Shown piece after piece: positions 1 to 7,946 of a stretch of DNA of 64,000 bases. The notes below the pieces were generated by a model. The model made no database searches. It worked only from the letters and a program-made list of their open reading frames with translations, and was not told the DNA's origin. The stretch covers positions 558,001-622,000 of the forward strand of contig NZ_AVBI01000019.1 in NCBI RefSeq assembly GCF_000498475.1, read 5' to 3'. The number at the start of each line of letters is the position of its first letter. Position 1 is the stretch's first letter. Origin of the DNA: Flavobacterium cauense R2A-7 (lineage in GTDB: Bacteria > Bacteroidota > Bacteroidia > Flavobacteriales > Flavobacteriaceae). Position numbers and translations under genes: made by a program.

Positions 1-197
1 AATTGTACTTTTACTGTTTCGTTCTCCTCAAAATTTTTAAAATTAAACGTTTGATTTACACCTCCTTTTTCCAAACTAAGCTTTATTTTATCATTTTGAT
101 AGAAAATCAAACCCTCCTGAGCATACATATTAATCAAAGGAGTTAATAACCAAAAAAAGAAAAATCTTAAACCGATTTTATTACATGACTTTTTCAT
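1..197 (-). CDS. Exported protein, N-terminal part only (runs off the window)
   Basis: An ATG on the minus strand at 197-195 opens a frame that stays open to base 1. It begins MKKSCNKIGLRFFFFWLLTP and continues to NMYAQEG, a textbook Sec signal peptide with probable cleavage after the MYA. The mature part seen is short and polar and gives no family. The start lies 17 bases inside the 3' end of the ADP-ribosylglycohydrolase gene, so the two are probably translated from one message. Product and full length cannot be judged from this window. Confidence 0.6.
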   Translation of the reverse strand, partial: MKKSCNKIGLRFFFFWLLTPLINMYAQEGLIFYQNDKIKLSLEKGGVNQTFNFKNFEENETVKVQ

Positions 198-1116
198 ACT
201 GATTGCATAAATTGTTAATATCCTCTAATCTTGCCAGGCTGAGTAACCAATTATTAGGAATGGCTTCAATACCGTAATACAATGCTGCCAATCCTCCGAC
301 TACTGCTCCGGTGGTGTCGGTATCATGACCTAAATTAACTGCTTTTAGAACTGCTTTTTCGTAACTGCCAGTTGTGAGTAAACACCAAACGGACGCTTCT
401 AAAGTGTCCAATACATAGCCGGAGCTTTTAATATCTTCTTCATTCAACAAAGCGATGTTTCCCTGCAATAATCGATTGAATTTGCTTATTTCATCGGGAT
501 TAATTTTCTTTTCTATTAAGAACTCAGTTACTTCTGATTGCAACAACACGAATGCTTCATAAGGAGTTATTCCTTCAATAATTTTTTTAGCGAATTCCAA
601 ATAATAAAAGCAGCTTATTACAGAACGTACATGGCCATGGGTGAGGGAGGACACTTTTTTGGTTAAAGAATAACTTTCTTCTGCAGATAAATTTACTGTA
701 AGCAGTACAAGAGGCAGAATTCTCATTAACGAACCATTACCATTGTCCATTTCTTCAAAACCTCCGGCATATTCGGGTTGTTCACCTTTTTCAAGTCGGT
801 CGATAGCTATACGTGTACCGATTCCGATATCGAATACCCATCCGTGTGGGGTCCAATGATTGTTGTTCTTCCAAGCAACAAATTTATTAGCCAATTGTTG
901 CAAATCAAATCCTTCCACAATACTTTCTGCAAGGCATAGAGTTAACGAAGTATCGTCTGACCATGTGCCTTTGGGTTGGTCGTGTGTACCGTATTCGCGC
1001 ATACCGGTTACGGGATTTTGTTTCAGCTTTAGACGTGGTTCGAATTCAACCGGTACACCGATTGCATCGCCTATTGCAACACCAAGAACAATATTTGAAA
1101 GGAGATTTTGGTTCAT
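181..1116 (-). CDS. ADP-ribosylglycohydrolase family protein (DraG/ARH type)
   Basis: 311 residues, the usual size of a single-domain ADP-ribosyl hydrolase. Family signatures are all present: GDAIGVPVEF at residues 16-25, the metal-binding WSDDTS at 52-57, NGNGSLMRILPL around 125-136 and the C-terminal GHDTDTTGAVVGG around 263-275. These Asp/Thr clusters bind the two Mg2+ ions that hydrolyse the N- or O-glycosidic bond of ADP-ribose on an acceptor. The acceptor here is unknown; bacterial members act on nitrogenase reductase, on protein or nucleic-acid ADP-ribose, or on free ADP-ribose derivatives. The gene is two bases from the upstream GNAT gene, so both probably share a transcript. There is no signal peptide, so it should be cytoplasmic. 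Confidence 0.9.
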   Translation of the reverse strand: MNQNLLSNIVLGVAIGDAIGVPVEFEPRLKLKQNPVTGMREYGTHDQPKGTWSDDTSLTLCLAESIVEGFDLQQLANKFVAWKNNNHWTPHGWVFDIGIGTRIAIDRLEKGEQPEYAGGFEEMDNGNGSLMRILPLVLLTVNLSAEESYSLTKKVSSLTHGHVRSVISCFYYLEFAKKIIEGITPYEAFVLLQSEVTEFLIEKKINPDEISKFNRLLQGNIALLNEEDIKSSGYVLDTLEASVWCLLTTGSYEKAVLKAVNLGHDTDTTGAVVGGLAALYYGIEAIPNNWLLSLARLEDINNLCNQYEKVM

Positions 1117-1118
1117 GT

Positions 1119-1592
1119 TTAAATTTTAAATTCTAGTTTAGAAAACAAGGGTTGAAAATTTTGTTTGGTAAAAAAATCAATAGCTTTTTGGTTTTTTGAA
1201 AACACATTTAATTGAATGGTTTTTACATTTTTTTGTGCTGCCCATTTTTTGACTTCTTCTAATGATTTTGAACCCACACCCGAATTATGATAAGCAGTAT
1301 CTACCATAATATCTCCAACTTCGCAATGTGAATCCATGTTGTAATAGGAATTTGAAAAAAAGACTATACCAGCCGTGATGTACCCCACTATTTGATCTTC
1401 ATAAATAGCAACAAATACTACTTGAGTAGTGTCTTCAATAGCGTATTCGATGTCGTTTCTATAATGATTTATATTATCTTCTGTTTCAGAAAAATAATCA
1501 GCATCCCATTCCTTATGTATAGCCATTAGTTTTGACCATAATGTTACAATGGGTTCTGCATATACTTTAGTGGCTTGTTGGATTGAGAACAT
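1119..1592 (-). CDS. GNAT family N-acetyltransferase
   Basis: 157 residues, a complete single GNAT domain. The acetyl-CoA pyrophosphate loop is visible as VDTAYHNSGVGS (residues 97-108, variant of Q/RxxGxG), preceded by the beta-4 strand EVGDIMV. The C-terminal NQKAIDFFTKQNFQPLF is the standard beta-5/alpha-4 region. It should transfer an acetyl group from acetyl-CoA to a small-molecule or protein amine; the substrate cannot be read from sequence. It sits directly upstream of the ADP-ribosylglycohydrolase, which is suggestive of a shared operon but no joint pathway is known to me. Confidence 0.88.
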   Translation of the reverse strand: MFSIQQATKVYAEPIVTLWSKLMAIHKEWDADYFSETEDNINHYRNDIEYAIEDTTQVVFVAIYEDQIVGYITAGIVFFSNSYYNMDSHCEVGDIMVDTAYHNSGVGSKSLEEVKKWAAQKNVKTIQLNVFSKNQKAIDFFTKQNFQPLFSKLEFKI

Positions 1593-1600
1593 ATTATTTT

Positions 1601-2398
1601 TTAATAGATTTTATTAATTGAAAAATAGAATGAATTATTATTACAAATTTTAATATAAAAATTATCATTAACATTAATTCCATTTTCTCTTAACCAATTC
1701 CCAATTGCTACACAATTTATCCTTGGATTATTCCCACCATTATTATTTCCGTTAATAAAATTAGCCTGCAAAACAATATCGCCTAAATAAATGTTTATTA
1801 TTTCCCCATATTCCGGTAAGAAACTAAAAGGAACATTTCCTAAATTAATTTTTCCTTCCAAATTTGATACTGTTGTTGTTTTTTCTATCAAATAATGATT
1901 CTGGCAATTTTTGTCGTCATTCATATCGTTGGTTAATTTTATTAAATTTTCACTAAGTTCGACATCATCTATAATTCTTTGATTACCATGTAAATTATAT
2001 TTTGGTTTAAAATATTTTATTAAGGTATCTTCTAATCCAGCGGCCAAATTTATATTATGGGATTTATATGTAATTACATCATTACATTTAAAAAGATAAA
2101 TATTTACATTTAGATCACTCTTTAATAGATTCAATATTTCTTTGTTAATTCTAATATTTGTAAATTGACTATTTCCTGGTTTCTTATAACCATTTAACCT
2201 ATTTATTATAGTTCGTATTGTTTTACCTATGTAAATAATTTCTTCCTTCTGATTGTCAACTTTTACAAATGAATACAGAACTTCTGTTGTTTTATCAGTT
2301 GTTATTTCATAATCTAATGCTCCTCTTTTATTAATTTTCCACTCTCCAATTTTTTCAAAACCGATTTGGTTTAATTCTTCTATTGTTTTAAGTTCCAT
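1601..2398 (-). CDS. GIY-YIG nuclease-like protein
   Basis: I place the start at 2398 (MELKTIEELNQ...), giving 265 residues; a longer frame to 2449 exists but would run into the upstream gene. The first half resembles a GIY-YIG domain: LYSF around residues 41-44 stands for GIY, then YIGKT at about 56-60, an Arg two residues on, and later GLEDTLIKYFKPKYN, which supplies the expected catalytic Glu and closing Asn. The remaining C-terminal part is Asn-rich and unrecognised. GIY-YIG proteins cleave DNA in homing, repair, restriction and transposition. As a stand-alone protein in an accessory region it could be a defence or mobile-element nuclease. No substrate can be inferred. Confidence 0.65.
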   Translation of the reverse strand: MELKTIEELNQIGFEKIGEWKINKRGALDYEITTDKTTEVLYSFVKVDNQKEEIIYIGKTIRTIINRLNGYKKPGNSQFTNIRINKEILNLLKSDLNVNIYLFKCNDVITYKSHNINLAAGLEDTLIKYFKPKYNLHGNQRIIDDVELSENLIKLTNDMNDDKNCQNHYLIEKTTTVSNLEGKINLGNVPFSFLPEYGEIINIYLGDIVLQANFINGNNNGGNNPRINCVAIGNWLRENGINVNDNFYIKICNNNSFYFSINKIY

Positions 2399-2408
2399 AT
2401 TATGAATT

Positions 2409-2843
2409 TTAATTAATAATAAATTTTTCGTGTTTTTTCCAAATTTCAATAAGGTTATTTTCTGCCTTAGTAATTATCGTAGCGGTAAAATCTTCCTTAT
2501 AGTTAAAGATTTCCGAAAACGTATTTTCATAACTTATTTGGCCATCAAAAACTAACATTTTATCTGATATGTGCATTTCAAAATCGCAAAAACTTTGATC
2601 TTCCATTAAACTATAATTCCCATTTTTCTTAATGTATAAATTTGCTGAAATCATACTTATTTTGATTTCTGTACCATCATACATAGACATCGAAATAACT
2701 AATTCTTCTCCTATTGCATGATCGTAATCAAAAATTGAAATTGGAATCAAAGTCCTTTTTTGAATAAAAATCTGATTTCTACCGAGATACCGCAAAATCA
2801 CTTGACCTTTGAAAATAATTGGTGGTTTAAGAATTTTTACCAT
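2409..2843 (-). CDS. Hypothetical protein, 144 aa
   Basis: An open frame with normal-looking composition, starting MVKILKPPIIFKGQ and predicted mostly beta (alternating hydrophobics such as ELVISMSMYDGTEIKISMIS). No signal peptide, no membrane segment and no motif I recognise. It starts 11 bases after the stop of the 274-residue gene upstream and ends 10 bases before the GIY-YIG start, so the three are likely one operon. Its job may be tied to either neighbour, but nothing in the sequence says how. Confidence 0.6.
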   Translation of the reverse strand: MVKILKPPIIFKGQVILRYLGRNQIFIQKRTLIPISIFDYDHAIGEELVISMSMYDGTEIKISMISANLYIKKNGNYSLMEDQSFCDFEMHISDKMLVFDGQISYENTFSEIFNYKEDFTATIITKAENNLIEIWKKHEKFIIN

Positions 2844-2854
2844 TTTTAAAAAAC

Positions 2855-3679
2855 TTACAGATTATGCATATATTTTTGTTCTTCATAAGTCAAACTTTCA
2901 ATACCTTTTGATGTGATTTTATCCAAGATCATATCAACGTTGTACTGAATTGGCTCATCGAATGCAAATTTGTTCATGAGTAATAATTTATCTTCCAGAA
3001 AGATATTCCAAAAAAAATGTTCTTCTGTTGAACCTTCCATTTGAAACGAATAACCCAATATCCATTTATCTAAAAAATAGACCTTAGTAAGGCTAACATT
3101 TTTCAGGACATTAGGAACATCATATTTGTTTTTGAAAAACTGATGAATTTCTTTGAATTTTTGGTTTAAAGGCTTAAAGAAATGGTCCAAATGAAAACCT
3201 AAATCCTCAGCATCTATTACACTTATGCACGATGTGAAATCGGCAAATTGGTATTTATCTTCTTCACTGTATTTTTGTTGACTATGTATAGCCAATGAAA
3301 TCAATTCATTTTCTCTTTTATGATTGAAAATCCAGTCTATTAATGCACTGCGGTATAATTTCAATGATGATAATGAAATAGGCTCTAAAAGCTTTAAATC
3401 TTGTTTGACCTCTTTAATAAATTCTATTTTCGGAAAAGTGTTTTTATACGATACTCCGAAAATGAAATTATTGATTAAATAGACTAACTCTATTGGATTA
3501 TTGGAAGTGGAGTTCTCATAAACAGTTTTCACTAAATATAACCTTGTAAAATTACTTGTAATTAAATCTGATTCGGATAGCCAATTTTCAAGATTCTCAA
3601 CTTTGACATTCTGTAAATCAAGAGCAATAATTTTTTTGTTTGATATAGTCATACATGTAAATTTTAATTTATGATTCAA
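2855..3679 (-). CDS. Hypothetical protein, up to 274 aa
   Basis: Long frame beginning MNHKLKFTCMTISNKKIIALD; the second Met (residue 10, base 3652) is an equally good start because no Shine-Dalgarno is expected in this phylum. Soluble, mixed alpha/beta, with no signal peptide and no motif I recognise. First gene of a tight minus-strand cluster with the 144-residue protein and the GIY-YIG protein. The AT-rich upstream stretch is a possible promoter region but no clear TAnnTTTG box was found. Confidence 0.6.
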   Translation of the reverse strand: MNHKLKFTCMTISNKKIIALDLQNVKVENLENWLSESDLITSNFTRLYLVKTVYENSTSNNPIELVYLINNFIFGVSYKNTFPKIEFIKEVKQDLKLLEPISLSSLKLYRSALIDWIFNHKRENELISLAIHSQQKYSEEDKYQFADFTSCISVIDAEDLGFHLDHFFKPLNQKFKEIHQFFKNKYDVPNVLKNVSLTKVYFLDKWILGYSFQMEGSTEEHFFWNIFLEDKLLLMNKFAFDEPIQYNVDMILDKITSKGIESLTYEEQKYMHNL

Positions 3680-3885
3680 CGAATAATAGTAAATATATAA
3701 CCGTTTGATTTAGGAAAACTACATTTATTTAATTTTTCATGAGTTTTTAAAAAAAATATTTTCTGTTAAATTTTAAAATTATTTTAATTGTGGATTATTA
3801 TTCTCGCAAGTGCCTGAATAAAATTTATATAACCCACAATTTTCCTGAAAAGCTTCGCATGCAAATGATAGTTCTTTTGCTTCAG

Positions 3886-3913
3886 TCCTTCGGTAAGTTC
3901 AGAATGATAGCAA
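3886..3913. repeat. Degenerate copy of a dispersed intergenic repeat
   Basis: The text CCTTCGGTAAGTTCAGAATG resembles copies near 16620 and 39950 and the core inside purL at 26790. All share the skeleton TTCGnnAAGnTCAG or TTCG with AATGACA. It lies in the 265-base gap between the genes at 2855-3679 and 3945-5078, in which I see no further gene. Confidence 0.5.
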
Positions 3914-3944
3914 GCCACCGCAAGAGCAGTTGTTTTATGTCATT

Positions 3945-5078
3945 TTAGTATCTATTGTAATTAGGATTGGTTTGTTTGGGTTTATCTAAATCTTCCTTGT
4001 CTTTATCATTTAAGAGTTCATCTTCCCTATTTATAAAAGGATCAAACCAATCTACTTTATTGTTGGCCCATTTTAGCCAACTTTTCAAATCATCGGTTAA
4101 ATTGTTTTCTGCTATTGCTTTTTCTTCTGTTGCTTTTATGTAGTTTCTATAAATAGTTGCTTTGTTGAATTTTTCTGAATCTGAAAAAAGCTTTTTGGTT
4201 CTGGCGAATTCTTTATCTCTACGCGCTTCAAATTCCTTTCGTATTTTTTTCTCTTCTTCCATTTTTATATGGTGTAATCTACATTCTTCACGCCATTCTA
4301 ATTCCTTCTGTGCTTCTAATTCAATTTTAGCTACTATTCTTGCCAATTGGTTTTCTAATTTTGTAGAACCATCTTTCCATTCTTTAGCTTTATAACTCTC
4401 TCCTATTTTTATAACTAAAATTCCTGTTGGAATATAAGTTGAAGAACCATATGGTCTATCAGACGGAATTCTTTTGTTCATTTCTCTAAGTTCAAAATAA
4501 AACTCAACATCGTTTACAACAATGCGTGGACCTCTATTATTTCTATCTCTCCTAAAGATATGCCCTCTATACCGTAACAGTTTAACGAAAGTATCCATTA
4601 TTCGAAGTGCTCTGCTATAATTTGATTCTTCGACATAAATTGATACCGTATCTATTTTATCATCCCATTTAAAACCTTTATTTTTTCTGTTGTCATAAAC
4701 TGTTTTGGTATTTTGAATTAAAATATCCGGCTTGATTAGTTTATCAGGAACTATTAAAGGTGCTTTTGGATCGCTTTCGATTTCTTTAATTCTTATCGTA
4801 AGTGGGGTTTGGTCTACGTTTATTGGATTTCCTTCCTCTCTTATGGTTAAAATAATTTTGTCTTCTCCGTTAAAGGTTGAATTGAGGTTTTCCTTTATAA
4901 CCTCCTTGTTGAATTTCAATTTACCCCAATATCCGCTATTTGGCAGGGGGATTTCAAACTGTTTACAAAGTTTTTTAAAGCCATCATTCGATATTGCATA
5001 CTCTAGGATTAATTTTGATACTGGAGTTGACCAAACTAAATCGTAGAGTTCTTTCCGTATAAATTCCTTTGTGTTCAT
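3945..5078 (-). CDS. HTH-like N-terminal domain protein of the ELYDLVW type
   Basis: 377 residues. The N-terminal 55 residues (KELYDLVWSTPVSKLILEYA through GYWGKLKF) match a pattern I know from uncharacterised bacterial proteins. It reads like a small helix-turn-helix unit: 'ELYxLVWxxPxxKLAxxxGxSDxxLxKxCxxxxIPxPxxGYWxKL'. The middle is charged with a short beta-rich stretch (RIVVNDVEFYFELREMN, about 180-200). Residues about 240-300 are Glu/Arg/Lys-rich and probably coiled coil. The last part ends in a charged low-complexity tail. Such proteins occur scattered in accessory DNA; a DNA-binding role is inference. It stands alone with gaps of more than 200 bases on both sides. Confidence 0.65.
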   Translation of the reverse strand: MNTKEFIRKELYDLVWSTPVSKLILEYAISNDGFKKLCKQFEIPLPNSGYWGKLKFNKEVIKENLNSTFNGEDKIILTIREEGNPINVDQTPLTIRIKEIESDPKAPLIVPDKLIKPDILIQNTKTVYDNRKNKGFKWDDKIDTVSIYVEESNYSRALRIMDTFVKLLRYRGHIFRRDRNNRGPRIVVNDVEFYFELREMNKRIPSDRPYGSSTYIPTGILVIKIGESYKAKEWKDGSTKLENQLARIVAKIELEAQKELEWREECRLHHIKMEEEKKIRKEFEARRDKEFARTKKLFSDSEKFNKATIYRNYIKATEEKAIAENNLTDDLKSWLKWANNKVDWFDPFINREDELLNDKDKEDLDKPKQTNPNYNRY

Positions 5079-5307
5079 AAAATACCCGACTATATTAATT
5101 TCTAATAAATATACGAGAAGCCTTTTAGAAATAGAAATTAACGAAATGAAGCAAACAAAGAACCGGCTTTAGGAATACTTGGACTAAAGACGGTTTTTGT
5201 GCAGCTGAATGAGGTAATGAAATTTTAATAACTGAATAGTAATTAAAAGCTATCTCAAAAGTAATTAGTGTGATTTATTATAGAAAATCAGGTAACTAGA
5301 GTAAGAA

Positions 5308-5816
5308 TTATTTAAGTTTCTCAACAAGATAATCAAGAACAAAAATATCGGTTTTAAAAAATATCGGTCCTTTGTATTTTAAAAATAATCCATAGGAATT
5401 TTGGATGGTAATTTCACCAAAATAATCATAGCTACTATCAATTTGACTTATTTTTAAATTTACCTGAGCCATGCCTGTTTTGTCGTTATAAGTGTTTTGA
5501 TACTTCCAGTTAAAATCATACTCTTTTTGATAATAACCATTTTGTTGATTGAGAAACGATTTTGTATTTACATCAGTAATGACCCCATAGCTCATAGTAT
5601 TGTCTTTTACAATAGCATTTGTAAGCCCTAATACACCTGACTTATTATCTGTATAGATAATCAATCTTTGATTTCCTGTTATAGCCTGAGATGTAATGTT
5701 TTCACTTCCCATCCAAGCCTCGGATACTTCGAGAAAAAAATAGGATTATGCTTTTGAGAATAGGATGAACCGTAGGATAAAAACAAATAAAAAAATACTA
5801 TATACTTACTTTTCAT
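5308..5816 (-). pseudogene. Exported protein gene split by a frameshift in a homopolymer
   Basis: The visible reading frame from 5712 has no good start, but in another frame an ATG at 5816-5814 opens a clear signal peptide (MKSKYIVFFYLFLSYGSSYS then QKHNP). The two frames meet at a run of seven A on the plus strand (5734-5740). One extra base there would give ...QKHNPIFFLEVSEAWMGSEN and join the signal peptide to the 134-residue body. The body is beta-rich, with no recognised family. Either the run is a sequencing or assembly error, or the gene is inactive or phase-variable. Full-length product would be about 169 residues, exported. Confidence 0.65.
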
Positions 5817-5914
5817 ACTATAACTCTATTCAGATATTAAGTCTTAGTTTACACAAAAAAAACATTTCACCAGTAATGATTTTTTATGCCGTGCTTATGA
5901 TTAATTTAAACTCA

Positions 5915-6340
5915 TTAACGAAAAGAATTACAATATCCGTAATGGCTTAACTGATTATTTTTGAATTCAAATCTAAAACCAAACTTCTTTTCATAAACAA
6001 TCCTACCTTCTAAATCTCTTAGTTTATTGTATTTGTATATCCATTTGTAAGCAACTACTGGGTTTCCGATATTACAAAATAAACATGCAGAATCTGATTT
6101 TATTACTTCAATAATTTCCGCTCCTTTTTCATCGTCTTCCCAACGTCCGATGAAATCAATAATGTTATACAAAACATCATTTGGATTTTCCAATATTGTA
6201 AAATCATATTTTTCAAAAAGACTAATAAAATCATTTGATCTCATTGTTTTACAAGCTAAATCGTGGTCGGCTATAAATTGTTCCGTTTTTTCAACAGAAA
6301 AACTATTTTCTTCAAAACTTATTACTGTACCTTTTATCAT
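5915..6340 (-). CDS. Hypothetical protein, 141 aa
   Basis: Complete frame with start MIKGTVISFEENSFSVEK and stop; soluble, acidic in the middle (GRWEDDEKGAEIIEVIKSD), with a SACLFC pair of cysteines at about residues 94-97. No motif I recognise, and no signal peptide. It stands between a frameshifted exported-protein gene and another small hypothetical gene, all on the minus strand. Function unknown. Confidence 0.5.
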   Translation of the reverse strand: MIKGTVISFEENSFSVEKTEQFIADHDLACKTMRSNDFISLFEKYDFTILENPNDVLYNIIDFIGRWEDDEKGAEIIEVIKSDSACLFCNIGNPVVAYKWIYKYNKLRDLEGRIVYEKKFGFRFEFKNNQLSHYGYCNSFR

Positions 6341-6482
6341 AATAATTACCTTTTATAAATATAATAAATTTAATATTCGGCTTTACAAATACAATAGATA
6401 ATAATAACTGCAATAATTCCATAAATTTCTAGTATCATAATAAATATGTTTGGAGTTTTTTTAATGATTAAATGTTTTGTTA

Positions 6483-6800
6483 CTATTTAAATAACGGATT
6501 TAACAAAATATAATGCGCAGTGGTTTGAATATGAAAAGGAGCTGCACCGGTAAAAAGGCTAAACGCTTTTCCGGTAAAATTTTTATTTTCATCAAAATAC
6601 AGCAATTCATAAGGCTGAACACCTGTAAGATTTAAAAGTGTGTTGATTTGGTTGTGATTGACAGAAATTAGAATTCTGATGGTGTCATTTTTAATGACTG
6701 AAAAAACATCAACACTAGCGTTTTGCAGGTTAACGGTTTCCTCATACAACCCTTCGTGAAGGTAGTCTGTAGTAATGGCTTTCGAGCTACAAGTATTCAT
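6483..6800 (-). CDS. Hypothetical protein, 105 aa
   Basis: Begins MNTCSSKAITTDYLHEGLYE and ends at a clear stop. The middle (INTLLNLTGVQPYELLYFDE) has alternating hydrophobic residues. No family recognised, no signal peptide or transmembrane helix. A shorter frame ends 18 bases upstream (6819-6962), so the two may have been co-transcribed. Confidence that it is a real gene is moderate because it is short and in an accessory region. Confidence 0.45.
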   Translation of the reverse strand: MNTCSSKAITTDYLHEGLYEETVNLQNASVDVFSVIKNDTIRILISVNHNQINTLLNLTGVQPYELLYFDENKNFTGKAFSLFTGAAPFHIQTTAHYILLNPLFK

Positions 6801-6818
6801 AATATAACAATTTAAAAT

Positions 6819-6962
6819 TTACATTTTTGTTACATCGTGAAATGCGATAAAGAGTTTTGATTTCTCAACACATTTGAACGATTGTTCCGCATTCTGAGCC
6901 ACCGTGTCGTGAGTTGATCGGTTGGCATCACCTAAAAGAGTGATTCTTGATGCTGGGTACAT
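6819..6962 (-). CDS. Possible 47-aa ORF or C-terminal gene remnant
   Basis: ATG at 6962 opens a 47-codon frame ending at 6819. It starts MYPASRITLLGDANRSTHD. RITLLGDA is the second FAD-binding signature of aromatic-ring and TetX-like flavin monooxygenases, but the usual following AH-MxPxxGxG is missing. It could be a decayed tail of such an enzyme or a chance resemblance in a short gene. It occupies most of the gap between the genes at 6483-6800 and 7085-7672. Confidence 0.25.
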   Translation of the reverse strand: MYPASRITLLGDANRSTHDTVAQNAEQSFKCVEKSKLFIAFHDVTKM

Positions 6963-7084
6963 AGATAAAGAAAAAAAATGAATTATGCAAATTTTATTTC
7001 CTTAACCTTAAATGTTTTCAATTTTAATCCTTAATAGCAATATTTTTATTTTCTTGAAAATCAAATAAATACCAACATAATCCA

Positions 7085-7672
7085 TTAACCTATTTGATTG
7101 AATAATTTAAATTCAACATCTAACGGAATTTTACCTTTGAAGGTATCTCTAACTAATTGTTGGTAGCTGTAGTATGTATCATAATCTTTTATTTTACTCC
7201 AAGGCATTTCTAATTTTGGAATACCAAACCCCTGAAATTTATCCATGATGATACTGTCTATTGGGACATGAAAATGATGATAGTTTTTAGTTATCCCTTT
7301 TACTCTGGATTCTCCCATTGCAAATAAATATTTCAAGGTCATATTTATCCATTTCTGAGCTTGTCCCTGAGTTAAATGATATTCATCGTTAGCGGTTCTT
7401 AGAGCATAACACGCTGACTGATGCCAAATGGTAAATTCTACAAAATCTATGAATTCTTTTGATCTTACCTCTTCAATTTTTGGAAGTAATGCAATTAGCC
7501 ACTTCTCTCTAAAAGAACTCTTTTTGTTTTCATCTTTTGGAAAGTTTATCAATGTTCTGCTTAAATCTCGGTAAGCTCTCTTTATGGCAGCTATTTCTAA
7601 ACCACTTGTGGTATCAAAATATACCCTTATCCAAAAATCAGTTACTTCTTGTTGCGTTATTTCACTTTTCAT
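7085..7672 (-). CDS. Hypothetical protein, 195 aa, with GQAQKWINMTLKYL motif
   Basis: Soluble, largely helical. The centre reads YHLTQGQAQKWINMTLKYLF, followed by YHHFHVPIDSIIMDKF; I have the impression of seeing this pair of motifs in stand-alone uncharacterised bacterial proteins, but I know no function. No signal peptide, no nucleotide-binding loop. It is the first gene downstream of the PLD/helicase gene, 274 bases away, and on the same strand, so it may be an accessory component of the restriction-like cluster or an independent island gene. Confidence 0.6.
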   Translation of the reverse strand: MKSEITQQEVTDFWIRVYFDTTSGLEIAAIKRAYRDLSRTLINFPKDENKKSSFREKWLIALLPKIEEVRSKEFIDFVEFTIWHQSACYALRTANDEYHLTQGQAQKWINMTLKYLFAMGESRVKGITKNYHHFHVPIDSIIMDKFQGFGIPKLEMPWSKIKDYDTYYSYQQLVRDTFKGKIPLDVEFKLFNQIG

Positions 7673-7946
7673 AATTTATACCATAGTATTTAGAATAGAA
7701 AATCATATCTAATTTATATGTTTTTAAAGTATCATATTCATTTATGTTTTTATCTAATTTATGTTTAAAAAAAATTAAGCTTGGAAATTATTGCGATTGA
7801 AACCAAACTAGGTAAAAACAAACACTTAGACAATAACTATCTTTTATTTTAAGATATAAAGTGTCATCAGCAAATTTGAATTTATCTGAGTCTTGAAGCA
7901 GTTCAACACTTAGGCATTAAAAAAAAATAGCATGAAATTTACATAT

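Noticed and set aside
2399..2449. Longer N-terminus of the GIY-YIG protein
   Set aside because: It would overlap the upstream gene by 41 bases; ATG 2398 is well placed.
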